Positions 52,777 to 63,846 of a stretch of 64,000 bases of DNA are shown piece after piece. The stretch covers positions 558,001-622,000 of the forward strand of contig NZ_BEWM01000001.1 of NCBI RefSeq assembly GCF_002723935.1, given 5' to 3'. The first letter of the stretch is position 1; each line of letters starts with the position of its first letter. Position numbers and translations under genes: made by a program. Origin of the DNA: Gluconobacter cerinus. Its GTDB lineage: Bacteria > Pseudomonadota > Alphaproteobacteria > Acetobacterales > Acetobacteraceae. The notes below the pieces were generated by a model. It had not been told where the DNA came from and searched no databases. It was given only the letters and a program-made list of their open reading frames with translations.

Positions 52777-54786
52777 TCAGGGGCTGGAGAGAACCGGTCC
52801 CTGAGCTTCTTCACTGGCAGCGGGGCGATCAGAACGCTTCAGCGCCGCAATACTCGACATGATCTCACCACTCTCAAGCTGCCCCGCAATTTCCGCGAGG
52901 GGCTCTCGTGCTTCAAGAGCTTCGGCCTTTTCCTTCCAGAACTGGCCGGTCTGAGGATCAGGCGCACACAGCCCGGCAGCCATATCAAACCGAAGCAGCG
53001 TGACTTCTCCGCTCAGGCTTCTAAGTGCGCGTAACAAGGCATGCATGCGCTCCGCCCCCGGCCCCACACCAGAAAGCCCACCAAGAAGCGGAAGCGAGCC
53101 ACGGGCAAACTCCGCCCGTGTGGTGTCAATCCCTGCCTGACGCTGCGTCCGATCTGTAGAAACCGTATCATTGCCATTCAGCACGGCGGACAGATAGCGA
53201 ATGTTCCCCACAATCGCGGCGCGCAACAGACCGTCCATGTCCTGCGTCTGCCGTTGGGGAAAAAGTGCAAAAGCGCAGCCAAGTCCAATCAGGCTACCAA
53301 GCGTATTATCCAGAATACGGAGCCATGCGACACCATCAGACGGCATCGTCATTTCCGTGACGATAATGAAATGTGCGCTCAGGAACAGGACCAGAAGCGT
53401 ATAGTTGACCGCGCGCATGGCAATCGCGCCAATCACGAACAACGCAAGCGCGACCATCATTTCTGTCGGCCCCGGCAGGAACGGCGTTGCCAAAAGTGCC
53501 AGAACACCCCCGCCGATTGTTCCCAGAACGCGTTCCAGAGCCCGCACCAGGGTTGTCTGGCCGGAGGGCTGGATAACAAGCAGTACGGCCACAAGAGCCC
53601 AGAAGCCATAGCTCAGGCCAAGCCACTGCGTTGCCAGATAAGTCCCCAGAAGACCAACGACCATCCGGAGGGCATGACGCCAGATCACAGGCGTCAGCCG
53701 GGCAACGTGCTTGGGCGCATCAGCATCAAAAGGGAGCCGGGCTTTCTCAGCCAGACCATCCGCGAGCGTGCCCAGCGTCCGTGCACTGGTCGCCACCAAC
53801 TCTCCGATCGTGCCAGACCGCACACGAATACGATCAGCTAAACCGAGCGCTTCCCCGGAAAGGCGCTTCAGATCGGGATTCGGCGACAGAGCAGCCTCAC
53901 TGGCATGCTGACAAAGCGCCGAAAATGCTGCGAGCGTTCCTCGTGCTTCGAAATCCAGTCCGCGCGTTTCAACAAGATGCTCAACAGCAAGCATCGCCGT
54001 GAAAAGACGTTCTGCGCCGGCAAGAGAGGCAATCAGGCGACCACGCATACTGTAACTGGCATGGCCTGCATCAATCTGAAGGGCAACGCCTCTCGCCCGC
54101 TCAATGGCCGTGCGGATCGTCTGGCGATGAACCGTCTCCTGAAGACGACCTGCGGCCAATTCTCCAGCCATAACGGCAAGAAGCTGATAGCAGCCACCGA
54201 CAGCCCTCCGTGCAGGCGCATAGGGATGCTGCGGCCACAGGATCAGGCACAGCACGATCGCCCACGTTCCACCGCCACCGAAGGCGAGCGCAATCGTCAG
54301 AGCATCGTTGAATGAATGCGCCGGAAACCCGATCCCGGCGAGCATGACGCAACCCAGCAACGCGCAGAGGAGTGCCATGCTGGGAACTAAGGCACGTGCC
54401 AGCCCCGCGAACAGGCCCGTCACGATCAACCAGGGAATAACCCCCCAATACGGGAATGTCGCAATCAGGGACGTCACACCGCCCAGTACCGCACCCGCAA
54501 CCGTAAAAATGCCGAGGATGCGCAACTGCTCACGCGGTGTACCACCGGGTTCAATTAGACAGCACCAGAATGCTGCAAAAGCAGCCCAGGCAAAAACAGC
54601 CTGATGGAAATAAAGAGCAGGAAGAAGGGCAACAACTGTTGCAAGGGCCGCCCGGACACCCTCAGCAGGAGCAAGTTGCTCCGGGCTGAGGGGAACGGAA
54701 TGACGGGCCAGAAACTGTGACAGGAAAGTCAGATGACGGGTGCGGTTCAATGAAGCCTGTCGCGCCAGTGGATCACGCACCGTCAT
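52777..54786 (-). CDS. FUSC family transporter (fusaric acid resistance-like)
   Basis: The 669-residue inner-membrane protein has two blocks of about six hydrophobic segments each, separated by a cytoplasmic domain of about 200 residues, and the FUSC-type sequence RVLGTIGGGVLALLATPFLP in the second block. Members export aromatic acids or drugs, often with a separate periplasmic adaptor, none of which is present here. It starts with an ATG one base after the stop of the flavin oxidoreductase gene, so both are cotranscribed. The substrate is not known. Confidence 0.85.
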   Translation of the reverse strand: MTVRDPLARQASLNRTRHLTFLSQFLARHSVPLSPEQLAPAEGVRAALATVVALLPALYFHQAVFAWAAFAAFWCCLIEPGGTPREQLRILGIFTVAGAVLGGVTSLIATFPYWGVIPWLIVTGLFAGLARALVPSMALLCALLGCVMLAGIGFPAHSFNDALTIALAFGGGGTWAIVLCLILWPQHPYAPARRAVGGCYQLLAVMAGELAAGRLQETVHRQTIRTAIERARGVALQIDAGHASYSMRGRLIASLAGAERLFTAMLAVEHLVETRGLDFEARGTLAAFSALCQHASEAALSPNPDLKRLSGEALGLADRIRVRSGTIGELVATSARTLGTLADGLAEKARLPFDADAPKHVARLTPVIWRHALRMVVGLLGTYLATQWLGLSYGFWALVAVLLVIQPSGQTTLVRALERVLGTIGGGVLALLATPFLPGPTEMMVALALFVIGAIAMRAVNYTLLVLFLSAHFIIVTEMTMPSDGVAWLRILDNTLGSLIGLGCAFALFPQRQTQDMDGLLRAAIVGNIRYLSAVLNGNDTVSTDRTQRQAGIDTTRAEFARGSLPLLGGLSGVGPGAERMHALLRALRSLSGEVTLLRFDMAAGLCAPDPQTGQFWKEKAEALEAREPLAEIAGQLESGEIMSSIAALKRSDRPAASEEAQGPVLSSP

Positions 54787-54787
54787 G

Positions 54788-56206
54788 TTATCGTCCTGTC
54801 AGAATACGCTCCACGAGCTGACCAACTGTAGGAACAAATCCATTCGCATAGAAAGGATCAGTTCCGAAGCGCCAGGCATTCGTGCCACCAAACATCAGGT
54901 TGTGGTCAACCACATCATCCGCATGCTCGTCATTCGGAGCATGCGCAATCGTCTGAAGCGTCTTCTGGATGCAGAAAGACCGCGGATCAGCTTTTTGACC
55001 GTTGGTGTAAGGCTCGCGCTGCATCCAGTTGGAGAACTTGCACGCCGACAGGCAGCCCATGCAGTTCGTCTGGTCAGCCAGGATTTCACGGGCGCTGTCA
55101 GGGGTGACAAAAACCAGCGTATCATCAGGGGTACGGAGCGCCTCGGTGAAGCCCGCGGCCTCCCAACCTGCGATATGCTGACGGTCGGTTGAGGACACAA
55201 ACACTTCGCGCTTGCGTGCACCGACGCCGTAAGACGCATCCAGCTCTGCCGTGGCTTCCGGGCTGTATGCAACCTGACGCTCCGAGCGGCCTCGCAGGTC
55301 ATGCATGAAGCTGTTGTTGACAGCAGAGGAATAGAAGCCGGTCGGAGAGAAGCGGTTCAGATAGACATCCCCCTTCTTCAGCGTCAGAAGACGGCGCTTC
55401 CAGGCCTCCGGAATCGGGCTTTCCTTCGTGAGCAGAGGGCGCGTTCCAAACTGGAAGGCAATTGGCCCCAGATCCGGATTACCGATCCAGTCCTGCCAGT
55501 CTTCCAGAGCCCAGACGCCACCGGCCATGATGATAGGCGTCTTATCCAGACCATACTGACGCATGACCCGACGAAGCTCCAGCACGCGCGGGAACGGATC
55601 TTCCGGGTGTAATGGGTTTTCCGTGTTGGAGAGACCATTATGGCCGCCCGCGCGCCACGGATCCTCATACACCACGCCACCCAGCAGTTCCGGAGCCTTG
55701 CTGTACGCTCTGCGCCAGAGCGCGTTGAATGCACGCCCTGAAGACACGATCGGGTAATAGGGAATGCCGTACTTGATCGCGATATCAGACAGGCGATACG
55801 GCATGCCTGCACCACAGGTCAGGCCATTGATAACGCCCGGAGCGCCCTCAAGGATACCCTCGATGATTTCTTCGGCGCCGCCCATTTCCCAAAGGATATT
55901 GGCATGGAGGCGTCCTTTGCCACCTGAGATCTCACGGGCAATCTTCGCTTGAGCAATACCGCCATCGATGGCGTAGCGGATCAGTTCGCGCTGCCGTTCA
56001 CGGCGGGTCCGTCCGTGGTAAATCTGGGGAACAGGACGCCCCTGTTCGTCGTAGCTGTCAGCGTTGACGGCGGAAATGGTTCCAATTCCGCCGGCAGCGG
56101 CCCAATGACCTGCCGAAGTACCGGTGGAGACAGAAACACCCTTGCCCCCCTCGACGAGAGGCAGAACATCCTGACCACCAAAACGAAGGGTGTCGATCAA
56201 CTTCAT
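54788..56206 (-). CDS. Nitronate monooxygenase-like flavin oxidoreductase with a Cys-rich C-terminus
   Basis: The 472-residue product starts MKLIDTLRFGGQDVLPLVEG at 56206 and follows the NPD/FMN barrel: GIGTISAVNADS, HANILWEMGG, GLTCGAGMPYRLSD, PIIMAGGVWALEDW and GPIAFQFGTRPLL. It is larger than typical 2-nitropropane dioxygenases, with an extra C-terminal domain carrying NCMGCLSACKFSNW and SFCIQK, a cysteine set that could hold an Fe-S cluster or zinc. The catalytic histidine expected in nitronate monooxygenases is not clearly present, so the activity may differ (for example enoyl- or quinone-reducing). It precedes a FUSC gene by one base. Confidence 0.85.
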   Translation of the reverse strand: MKLIDTLRFGGQDVLPLVEGGKGVSVSTGTSAGHWAAAGGIGTISAVNADSYDEQGRPVPQIYHGRTRRERQRELIRYAIDGGIAQAKIAREISGGKGRLHANILWEMGGAEEIIEGILEGAPGVINGLTCGAGMPYRLSDIAIKYGIPYYPIVSSGRAFNALWRRAYSKAPELLGGVVYEDPWRAGGHNGLSNTENPLHPEDPFPRVLELRRVMRQYGLDKTPIIMAGGVWALEDWQDWIGNPDLGPIAFQFGTRPLLTKESPIPEAWKRRLLTLKKGDVYLNRFSPTGFYSSAVNNSFMHDLRGRSERQVAYSPEATAELDASYGVGARKREVFVSSTDRQHIAGWEAAGFTEALRTPDDTLVFVTPDSAREILADQTNCMGCLSACKFSNWMQREPYTNGQKADPRSFCIQKTLQTIAHAPNDEHADDVVDHNLMFGGTNAWRFGTDPFYANGFVPTVGQLVERILTGR

Positions 56207-56240
56207 GGGGACTCGATGTCTCCGATACTCACACAAAAAA

Positions 56241-56263
56241 GGCGGGGCCTTGCGAGCCCCGCC
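56241..56263 (-). terminator. Terminator of pnp
   Basis: GGCGGGGC (56241-56248) and GCCCCGCC (56256-56263) pair around seven bases. On the minus strand TTTTTT follows directly, eight bases after the pnp stop. Confidence 0.93.
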
Positions 56264-56270
56264 CGAGGAC

Positions 56271-58421
56271 TCACTCGGCGTCGCGACGGGGCGGACGGCC
56301 GGCCTTGGCCCCCACACTCTCCGTGATATCGGCACCAGTTTCCTGATCGACAACCCGCATGGACAGCTTCACCTTGCCGCGGTCATCAAAACCGATGACC
56401 TTGACCTTCACGGCGTCGCCCTGCTGGACAACGTCGGACGTCTTGGCAACGCGACCCTGCGTCAGCTCGGAGATGTGCACCAGGCCATCACGCGGCCCAA
56501 GGAAGTTCACGAACGCACCGAAGTCGGCCGTCTTCACAACCTTACCATCGTAGATGCGGCCGATTTCCGGCTCAGCCACGATGCCTTCAATGCGGGCGAT
56601 AGCCTTCTGGGCCTGCTCGTCATTGGACGCAGCGATCGTGATCGTACCGTCATCCCCGATGTCAACCTTGGCACCGGAATACTCGACGATCTCACGAATG
56701 ACCTTGCCACCGGAACCGATCACATCGCGGATCTTTTCCTTCGGCACGGACATCGTCGTGATCTTCGGCGCATTGCCAGACACATCCGTACGGCCTTCCG
56801 TCAGAGCCTTGGCCATTTCGCCGAGGATGTGGATACGACCGCCACGAGCCTGCTCCAGGGCAATCTCCATGATTTCCGGCGTAATGGACGTGATCTTGAT
56901 GTCCATCTGAAGGGCCGTAATGCCCTGATCCGTACCGGCAACCTTGAAGTCCATGTCACCCAGATGATCTTCATCACCCAGAATGTCGGACAGAACTGCA
57001 AAGCCACGATCTTCCTTGATCAGGCCCATTGCGATGCCAGCAACCGGGCGCGGCAGCGGAACACCGGCATCCATCAGCGCCAGGGACGTACCGCAGACGG
57101 TTGCCATGGATGAGGAGCCGTTGCTCTCCGTGATCTCGGAGACGACACGCATCGTGTACGGGAACTGCTCCTTGGACGGCAGCAGCGGATGCAGCGCGCG
57201 CCATGCCAGCTTGCCGTGACCAATCTCACGACGGCCCGGAGAACCCATACGACCACACTCGCCCACCGAGTACGGAGGGAAGTTGTAGTGCAGCAGGAAG
57301 TTCGAGCGGTACTCGCCTTCAAGCGCGTCAATGATCTGCTCGTCCTGGCCCGTGCCAAGCGTTGCAACGACCAAAGCCTGCGTTTCACCACGGGTGAACA
57401 GGGCAGAACCATGGGCGCGCGGCAGGATACCGACTTCTGCAAGGATCGGGCGAACCGTCTTCAGGTCACGGCCGTCGATGCGGATACCGGTCTTGAGAAT
57501 GGTGCCGCGAACGACCTGAGCTTCAAGCTCCTTGAGCATCGGCTTGGCCAGCTCAACATCGAGACCTTCTTCAGCAAGGATCTCGTTGATGCGGTCCTTG
57601 GCTTCAGCAACCTTCTTGTAGCGTTCCTGCTTGACGCGCTCCTTGTAGGCATCGGCCATCAGCTTGTTGCCGACCTTTTCGACGCGCTTGCGAAGAGCAA
57701 TCTCTTCCTTCGTCAGCGTCGGCAGATCCCACGGAGCCTTGGCTGCGTGTTCGGCCAGAGCGATGATGGCTTCAATCACAGGCTGGAAGGACGTGTGACC
57801 CAGGGTCACAGCTTCCAGCATGGTTTCTTCCGAAAGCTCACTGGCTTCAGACTCAACCATCAGCACGCCTTCAGACGTACCGGCCACAACGAGATCCAGC
57901 GTGCTGTCCTTAACTTCGGACAGCGTCGGGTTCACGACGAGCTTGCCATCGATGCGACCAATGCGAGCAGCAGCAACCGGACCGAAGAACGGAATACCAG
58001 ATAGCGTCAGGGCAGCAGAGCAACCGATCAGAGAAACGATCGCCGGATCGTTTTCCATGTCATGGCTCAGAACCGTAGCTGTAACCTGAACTTCATTGCG
58101 GAAGTTGTCTGGGAACAGTGGACGGAGCGGACGATCGATCAGACGTGCATTCAGCACTTCCGCCTCAGACGGACGACCTTCGCGCTTGAAGAACCCACCT
58201 GGGATCTTGCCAGCGGCGTAAGCCTTTTCCTGGTAGTTGACTGTCAGCGGGAAGAAGTCCTGTCCCGGCTTGACGCTCTTGGCACCAACAGCCGTACACA
58301 GAACAACCGTGTCACCATAGGTGATCATGACAGCGCCGTCAGCCTGACGGGCAATCTTGCCGGTCTCAAGAATAAGCGGGCGTCCGGCCCACTCGATTTC
58401 CTTACGGAAATAATCGAACAT
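56271..58421 (-). CDS. pnp: Polynucleotide phosphorylase PNPase
   Basis: PNPase degrades RNA phosphorolytically from the 3' end and is part of the degradosome. The 716-residue protein has two RNase PH-like core domains ([20 protein letters not shown], then [13 protein letters not shown] [16 protein letters not shown] and [10 protein letters not shown]), an S1 and KH end with [12 protein letters not shown] (KH) and [20 protein letters not shown] (S1). AGGAG precedes the ATG. It follows rpsO on the same strand, the conserved order, and ends at a strong terminator. The leader between rpsO and pnp (58422-58614) has a stem-loop that may be used in autogenous control, as in E. coli. Confidence 0.97.
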   Translation of the reverse strand: MFDYFRKEIEWAGRPLILETGKIARQADGAVMITYGDTVVLCTAVGAKSVKPGQDFFPLTVNYQEKAYAAGKIPGGFFKREGRPSEAEVLNARLIDRPLRPLFPDNFRNEVQVTATVLSHDMENDPAIVSLIGCSAALTLSGIPFFGPVAAARIGRIDGKLVVNPTLSEVKDSTLDLVVAGTSEGVLMVESEASELSEETMLEAVTLGHTSFQPVIEAIIALAEHAAKAPWDLPTLTKEEIALRKRVEKVGNKLMADAYKERVKQERYKKVAEAKDRINEILAEEGLDVELAKPMLKELEAQVVRGTILKTGIRIDGRDLKTVRPILAEVGILPRAHGSALFTRGETQALVVATLGTGQDEQIIDALEGEYRSNFLLHYNFPPYSVGECGRMGSPGRREIGHGKLAWRALHPLLPSKEQFPYTMRVVSEITESNGSSSMATVCGTSLALMDAGVPLPRPVAGIAMGLIKEDRGFAVLSDILGDEDHLGDMDFKVAGTDQGITALQMDIKITSITPEIMEIALEQARGGRIHILGEMAKALTEGRTDVSGNAPKITTMSVPKEKIRDVIGSGGKVIREIVEYSGAKVDIGDDGTITIAASNDEQAQKAIARIEGIVAEPEIGRIYDGKVVKTADFGAFVNFLGPRDGLVHISELTQGRVAKTSDVVQQGDAVKVKVIGFDDRGKVKLSMRVVDQETGADITESVGAKAGRPPRRDAE

Positions 58422-58586
58422 ATCGTTCTCCTAGATTAGGAACGAGCCATCATCTGGACATCCGGCAGGTGACGGAGCAGCGTTTCGGACGGCATGGCGG
58501 TGGTGGCGGGAAGCCCCCGGCACGACACCATGTGGCCTGAAACGCCGGTCGCGCACCCCACCCCCGGAAAGACCGATGGCAGGGGT

Positions 58587-58608
58587 GTCCGGGGGCAAGC
58601 CCCCGGAC
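58587..58608 (-). terminator. GC-rich hairpin between rpsO and pnp
   Basis: GTCCGGGGG and CCCCCGGAC (58587-58608) pair around CAAG, a few bases after the rpsO stop. There is no T-run. It could attenuate rpsO transcription or mark an RNase III processing site in the pnp leader. Confidence 0.6.
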
Positions 58609-58614
58609 GACGTA

Positions 58615-58884
58615 TCAGCGACGCAGGCCGAGACGCTCGATCACGCTCTGGTAACGAGCCTGATCCTTGCGCTTCAGATAGTCCAGCATGCTACGACGCT
58701 GACCGACCATCATCAGAAGACCACGACGGGAGTGGAAGTCCTTCTTGTGGGTCTTCAGGTGCTCGGTCAGGTTAACAATGCGCTCGGTCAGGATCGCAAC
58801 CTGAACTTCCGGCGAGCCCGTGTCGGTCTCGTTCTGGCGGTACTCAGCGATCAGAGCCGTGCGGCGTTCTGCAGTAATCGACAT
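58615..58884 (-). CDS. rpsO: 30S ribosomal protein S15
   Basis: The 89-residue protein has exactly the usual S15 length and sequence ([66 protein letters not shown]). It binds 16S rRNA and the central domain of the 30S subunit. The ATG at 58884 has GGAGAA upstream. The start lies 41 bases inside the 3' end of truB, an unusually long overlap for this cluster. pnp follows after a hairpin. Confidence 0.97.
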   Translation of the reverse strand: MSITAERRTALIAEYRQNETDTGSPEVQVAILTERIVNLTEHLKTHKKDFHSRRGLLMMVGQRRSMLDYLKRKDQARYQSVIERLGLRR

Positions 58885-59863
58885 CGTGTTCTCCAAAAAA
58901 CTCGTGGTTTTCCAGCATCCGTGCTGCCCTGAGCCGTCCATCGCGGATGTGACACAGGCCAATCACGTGCTCTCCGATCATCGCACGCCACAGATGGTCT
59001 CCCTCCTGTGACACGGCCGGCAGAGAATATGTGAGATCCGAGGGGTCAAGAGACTGGCCCCAGATCAATATTCTTCCCTCCGCTTCGGTAACGGCCAGCG
59101 CCGGGATGTCGACCAGCGCGGTCGCTACATCCAGCAGAGGAGCCGGAAGAGCATCGGCGTTGTCCACAGTTTGAGTCGATTTGTCCAGTGCTATCTCGTC
59201 AATCGTCATGGCATGGGACAGATCAAACGGCCCGCATTTCGTTCGACGCAGGACAGAAATATGCCCCACCGTTCCGCACGCAAGAGCGATGTCTCGCGCC
59301 AGAGACCGCATATAAACGCCCTTGCCAGACTGTACTTCAAAAACCGCAGTATCTGGATCCGGGCGCTCTACCAGTGTTATCGAATCTATCCGGGCCGGGC
59401 GTGGCGGAAGTTCCGGCGGACGGCCCGCACGCGCAAGATCGTAAGCCCGTTTTCCACCAACTCTCAATGCAGAGAACACGGGGGGAATCTGCATCACATC
59501 GCCCGTCAAAGCAGGCAGGCAGGCGCGTAGATCATCATCTGTTGGACGATGAACCGACGTTGCAAGAACTTCTCCCTCGCGATCATCGGTTGTGCGGCTT
59601 TCCCCCAAAGAAAGGGTAAAGCGGTAACGCTTTGTCGCATCCATAATATAAGGGATTGTTCGCGTGGCCTTGCCAAATGCGATCGGCAGGACGCCCGAGG
59701 CCAAGGGGTCGAGCGTGCCGCCATGGCCCGCTTTTTTCGCGTCAAATTCCCAACGCAGTTTATTGACCATGTCCGTAGACGTTGGGCCAAGCGGCTTGTC
59801 GAGAATCAGCCATCCGTCAATCTCGCGTCCGCGTTTTCTTGCCACTGGTCCAGCATCCCTCAC
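58844..59863 (-). CDS. truB: tRNA pseudouridine synthase B
   Basis: TruB makes pseudouridine at position 55 in the T-loop of tRNAs. The 339-residue protein has [38 protein letters not shown] with the catalytic aspartate, [15 protein letters not shown], and [14 protein letters not shown]. The C-terminal part from about residue 265 is variable, and its last 13 codons lie within rpsO. The start is at 59863. It is part of the nusA-infB cluster, between rbfA and rpsO. Confidence 0.95.
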   Translation of the reverse strand: MRDAGPVARKRGREIDGWLILDKPLGPTSTDMVNKLRWEFDAKKAGHGGTLDPLASGVLPIAFGKATRTIPYIMDATKRYRFTLSLGESRTTDDREGEVLATSVHRPTDDDLRACLPALTGDVMQIPPVFSALRVGGKRAYDLARAGRPPELPPRPARIDSITLVERPDPDTAVFEVQSGKGVYMRSLARDIALACGTVGHISVLRRTKCGPFDLSHAMTIDEIALDKSTQTVDNADALPAPLLDVATALVDIPALAVTEAEGRILIWGQSLDPSDLTYSLPAVSQEGDHLWRAMIGEHVIGLCHIRDGRLRAARMLENHEFFGEHDVDYCRTPHGSDR

Positions 59864-59907
59864 TCATGATCGGGCGCTGATAGACCAGTCTGACCTGTAA
59901 ATGCAAA

Positions 59908-59937
59908 AACACCCCTGACCCGAAGGCCAGAGGTGTT
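59908..59937 (-). terminator. Hairpin between rbfA and truB
   Basis: AACACCCCTG (59908-59917) pairs with CAGAGGTGTT (59928-59937) with one mismatch. On the minus strand TTTTTG follows, so it resembles an intrinsic terminator or an attenuator within the cluster. Confidence 0.75.
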
Positions 59938-59945
59938 ATGCAAAA

Positions 59946-60365
59946 TCAGTCTTCCAGATCTCGGCTAACTTCCGGTGAACGAAAAAGCTGATCCAGTTCC
60001 ATCGCATTGTCCAGCGCCGTATCTGGCTGGAAATGAATTTCCGGAACACTTCGCAGTCGAAGCACCTTGGCCAACCCGGAGCGAAGGAAGGGAGAAACCC
60101 GCTTTAAAGCAGGAAGAACTTCTTCCACATCGCTTCTGCCCAGTCGGGTCACGAACACTGTCGCGTGACCAAAGTCCGGGGACACCCGAACTTCCGTAAC
60201 CGTGATGCGAACATCCAGCAGGTCAGGATCACGAAACTCCGTGCGGGCGAAGATGTCCGCCAGTGTCCGGCGAACCTCTTCTGCCACCCGAAGCTGGCGA
60301 GTGCTCGGCCCTTGGGCAACAACGCCGGCCGGGCCTTTCAGGTCATTTCTGGAACGTGAGCTCAA
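59946..60365 (-). CDS. rbfA: Ribosome-binding factor A
   Basis: RbfA is a 30S maturation factor with a KH-like fold. The visible core is [39 protein letters not shown] and [19 protein letters not shown], matching the family over about 110 residues. The start is uncertain: a TTG at 60365 overlaps the infB stop (TTGA) and is used here; a GTG at 60392 would give nine more residues and overlap infB by 31 bases. A hairpin follows the stop and may limit expression of truB. Confidence 0.93.
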   Translation of the reverse strand: MSSRSRNDLKGPAGVVAQGPSTRQLRVAEEVRRTLADIFARTEFRDPDLLDVRITVTEVRVSPDFGHATVFVTRLGRSDVEEVLPALKRVSPFLRSGLAKVLRLRSVPEIHFQPDTALDNAMELDQLFRSPEVSRDLED

Positions 60366-63148
60366 GCCGGGATCACTTCCATCTCGTAGCACTCGACGAC
60401 ATCGCCTTCGCGCAGATCATTGTAACCTGCGAAGGAAAGACCGCACTCATACCCACGAGCCACTTCCTTGACGTCATCCTTGAAGCGCTTGAGCTGGCTG
60501 AGTTCACCCTGATGGATGACCACGTTCTCACGCAGCAGACGCACGCCACAACCACGCTTGACGAGGCCTTCGGTAACGTAGCAACCAGCGACCTTGCCAG
60601 TCTTCGTGATGTTGAAGACCTGACGGATCTCCGCATAGCCCAGGAACTTCTCGCGATGCTTGGGCGCAACCTTGCCCTTCACGAGCTGCTCTACGTCGTC
60701 CGCCACCTGATAGATGATGGAGTAGTAGCGGATATCCACACCTTCACGCTGCGCCAGTTCACGAGCCTGCGTCGTCGCACGAACGTTGAACGCCACGATA
60801 ATGGCATCAGAAGCCTTGGCGAACTGAATATCGCTTTCCGTGATCTGACCGACGCTGGCGTTCAGGACGCGAATTGCAACTTCTTCATGAGCCAGCTTCT
60901 GGACGGTCGTGGAGATTGCTTCTGCAGAACCCTGAACGTCCGCCTTGATAAGAAGGGCAACTTCCTTCTGATCACCGGCCTGAATACGAGCCAGCATCTG
61001 GTCGAGTGTGCCACGGGCAGCAACCTGCGTCGCAGCCTGCTTTTCCTTGATGGTACGCTGACGGAATTCGCTGATCTCACGAGCGCGGACGTCGTTTTCA
61101 ACAACAACGAACGGCTCACCTGCACCCGGAACGCCTGCGATGCCGAGAATCTCGACAGGCATGGATGGGCCAGCGTCCTTGAGCTGACGGCCACGATCAT
61201 CGAGAACCGCACGAACACGTCCCCACTCTGCACCAGCGACAACGATATCGCCGCGACGCAGTGTGCCCTTCTGAACCAGAACGGAAGCCACTGGGCCACG
61301 TCCGCGATCAAGGCGGCTTTCGATGACCGTACCTTCGGCCATACGATCCGGGTTGGCTCTCAGATCAAGCATTTCAGCCTGAAGCAGAATAGCTTCTTCC
61401 AGCTTGTCCAGACCCGTACGCTTTAGTGCCGAAACTTCGACATCCTGCGTATCACCGCCCATATCTTCGACCACGATTTCATGGCTCAGAAGTTCCTGAC
61501 GGACACGGGTTGGGTTGGCGCCAGGCTTGTCCATCTTGTTGATGGCGACAATGATTGGGGCGTTCGAAGCCTTGGCATGCTTAATGGCTTCGATCGTCTG
61601 CGGCATGACACCGTCATCAGCCGCAACCACCAGAACGACCACGTCCGTCACGGATGCACCACGAGCACGCATGGACGTAAACGCCTCATGGCCCGGTGTA
61701 TCGATGAAGGTGATCTTCTTCCCGGAAGGTGCCGTGACCTGATACGCACCGATGTGCTGCGTGATACCGCCGGCTTCTGCGCCAGCCACATCAGCAGAGC
61801 GCAGTGCATCGAGAAGAGACGTCTTACCGTGATCGACATGACCCATAACGGTCACGACCGGAGCACGCGGCGCCAGATCTTCTGGGCGATCTTCAACACC
61901 CTTGATGCCGATTTCCACATCGCTTTCAGCAACGCGCTTCACACGATGGCCGAACTCTTCGACAATCAGCTCAGCAGTATCGCCGTCGATGCTCTGGGTT
62001 GCCGTCGCCATGACGCCCATTTTCATGAGCGACTTGATGACATCACCCTGGCGGGACGCCATACGGTTGGCCAGCTCGGCTACCGTGATGGTTTCCGGAA
62101 CAATTACGTCACGCACAACGCGCACCTGATCAGAACGAAGACGTTCAAGCTCAGCCTGGCGACGCTCACGATCGCGCTGACGGCGAACTGAAGCCAGCGA
62201 ACGGGTTTTGCCGTCATCGCCTTCAATCGCTGCGCGCACGTCGATGCGACCGCTACGACGGTCATTGCCGCCCGGGCTCTTACGTGGGGAAGGTTGCGTG
62301 GAACGACGCTGGGCCGGACCGCTGGGAGCACCACCGCCACTGCGACGGGCAGGAGCACGACGCTCTTCTTCGCCACCAGCGGCTGCGGCCGGAGAACGCA
62401 GATGAAGCGTCTCACCACCACGTGGCTGTGCCGGCGCGGCAGGTGTAGGACGCGCAGTCTGAACCGGACGCTCCGGCATGATTGCACGCTCTGCGAGTGG
62501 ACGCAGGCGCTGCACAGGGGCTGCAAGCTGCACGCCACCCGTTGAATGTGTGCGCGGATCAAGCGGAGCAGCACGCTGGGCTTCTTCAGCTTCGCGTTCA
62601 GCCTGACGCACAGCGCGCTGAGCTTCTTCTTCTGCGAAGATGCGTGCGTCTTCCGCTGTTTTGATCGCCTGACGATCACGCTCGATGCGCGCTGCTTCTT
62701 CAGCTTCTCTTGCTTCTGCAGCAAGACGCTGTTCTTCCTCAGCACGACGGGCTGCTTCTGCAGCCGACATGATCTGGATCTTTTCGGCTTCGCGGCGTTC
62801 AGCCTCTTCAACCGCAGCTTTACGCTGTGCTTCCAGAACGCGCTGACGCGTTGCAAGCTCCGCAGCCGTCAGGGCGCGACCGCCAGCACCAGCACCACGA
62901 CCACCACGTGCGCCGCCAGCAGCCGAGCCACCCGGACCGGACGCTGCGCGCTTGGGCTTGCGAACTTCAACCTGTACGACCTTTGAACGGCCGTGGCTGA
63001 AGCTTTGACGCACGGAGCCAGCGTCGACTGTACGACCGACCTCCTGACGTCCTGCTGGGCGTAGGGACAGGCGGCCAGTCTTGTTCTGTTCGCCGCCCTG
63101 TGATGGGGTCTGTGTTCCGTCCTGGTTGCGCTCGTTGCCGTCGCTCAT
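60362..63148 (-). CDS. infB: Translation initiation factor IF-2
   Basis: IF-2 brings fMet-tRNA to the 30S subunit with GTP. The 928-residue protein has a long N-terminal region (to about residue 340) rich in Arg, Glu, Ala and Gly, a coiled-coil stretch of [20 protein letters not shown] type, then the G domain with GHVDHGKT (residues 436-443), DTPGHEAF and NKMDK, followed by domains II-IV ([46 protein letters not shown]). The start overlaps the ylxR stop by ATGA (63145-63148). It sits in the nusA-infB cluster. Confidence 0.97.
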   Translation of the reverse strand: MSDGNERNQDGTQTPSQGGEQNKTGRLSLRPAGRQEVGRTVDAGSVRQSFSHGRSKVVQVEVRKPKRAASGPGGSAAGGARGGRGAGAGGRALTAAELATRQRVLEAQRKAAVEEAERREAEKIQIMSAAEAARRAEEEQRLAAEAREAEEAARIERDRQAIKTAEDARIFAEEEAQRAVRQAEREAEEAQRAAPLDPRTHSTGGVQLAAPVQRLRPLAERAIMPERPVQTARPTPAAPAQPRGGETLHLRSPAAAAGGEEERRAPARRSGGGAPSGPAQRRSTQPSPRKSPGGNDRRSGRIDVRAAIEGDDGKTRSLASVRRQRDRERRQAELERLRSDQVRVVRDVIVPETITVAELANRMASRQGDVIKSLMKMGVMATATQSIDGDTAELIVEEFGHRVKRVAESDVEIGIKGVEDRPEDLAPRAPVVTVMGHVDHGKTSLLDALRSADVAGAEAGGITQHIGAYQVTAPSGKKITFIDTPGHEAFTSMRARGASVTDVVVLVVAADDGVMPQTIEAIKHAKASNAPIIVAINKMDKPGANPTRVRQELLSHEIVVEDMGGDTQDVEVSALKRTGLDKLEEAILLQAEMLDLRANPDRMAEGTVIESRLDRGRGPVASVLVQKGTLRRGDIVVAGAEWGRVRAVLDDRGRQLKDAGPSMPVEILGIAGVPGAGEPFVVVENDVRAREISEFRQRTIKEKQAATQVAARGTLDQMLARIQAGDQKEVALLIKADVQGSAEAISTTVQKLAHEEVAIRVLNASVGQITESDIQFAKASDAIIVAFNVRATTQARELAQREGVDIRYYSIIYQVADDVEQLVKGKVAPKHREKFLGYAEIRQVFNITKTGKVAGCYVTEGLVKRGCGVRLLRENVVIHQGELSQLKRFKDDVKEVARGYECGLSFAGYNDLREGDVVECYEMEVIPA

Positions 63149-63846
63149 AGTTCCGCCTGTTCCTTACTGACCCCTTTGGGGTCTGGGAGTGGACGTCCTG
63201 CCACTCCCGAAAATCTCTCATGTTCGGCGATCAGGCGCTGTGCCAGCGCACCCGGCGCCATCACCGCATAGACCGCCCGGTCCCGGCCGAACGCCGAAGC
63301 CAGGACGCGATCGGGAACTGTCACCGCCGGCAGAGATCGCCGGCCCGACACCAGTCTGGAGAACTCGTCCAGGCTTGCACCTTCGGAACGGATCACCACC
63401 CCTGCCCTACCGGAAATGAGCCACTCCCGGCATTTCTGAAACCCGCAGACAACCTGCCCCGCTCTTCGGGCCAGACTGACAGCGTCCAACATCCTCTGTC
63501 CCAGTGCCGCCTCGACGAGATCCGCCAGACAGTCCGGTACAGACACCTGGGCCTTTGCAGCACGTGCAAAAGCCTGTCGGGTGCGGGGGCTATCTAACAC
63601 ATCCCGGCTGGCACTCAACCACATTCCCCGACCAGGCAGCTTTGCAGCCAGATCTGGCACAACCCGATTATCCGGGCTGACCACGAAACGGATCATGCTT
63701 TCAGGCGGCCTCTGCTCTCGGGTCACGAGGCAGCGGCGCTCTGAACCGCGGCGCCCTAAAGCACCGCGAATGGGACCATTATCAGTATCAGAAATATCAG
63801 ACGTCGGTCGACTCCCCGTCCTTCTTTTCGGCTTCAGCCGATTCGT
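63145..63846 (-). CDS. YlxR/DUF448 RNA-binding protein with an L7Ae-like domain
   Basis: The product of about 233 residues has an N-terminal YlxR domain (RRCLVTREQRPPESMIRFVV, LPGRGMWLSASRDVL) and a C-terminal domain of L7Ae/YlxQ type (RMLDAVSLARRAGQVVCGF, REWLISGRAGVVIRSEGAS). Such proteins bind RNA and may affect transcription termination or ribosome assembly. The start is uncertain: the GTG at 63846 overlaps the end of nusA by about 50 bases; there is no ATG nearby in frame. It lies between nusA and infB, its standard position. Confidence 0.88.
   Translation of the reverse strand, partial: TNRLKPKRRTGSRPTSDISDTDNGPIRGALGRRGSERRCLVTREQRPPESMIRFVVSPDNRVVPDLAAKLPGRGMWLSASRDVLDSPRTRQAFARAAKAQVSVPDCLADLVEAALGQRMLDAVSLARRAGQVVCGFQKCREWLISGRAGVVIRSEGASLDEFSRLVSGRRSLPAVTVPDRVLASAFGRDRAVYAVMAPGALAQRLIAEHERFSGVAGRPLPDPKGVSKEQAEL

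Noticed and set aside
60263-61426. Plus-strand frame of about 387 codons opposite infB
   Set aside because: Antisense to conserved IF-2 domains II-IV; no independent evidence for a gene.
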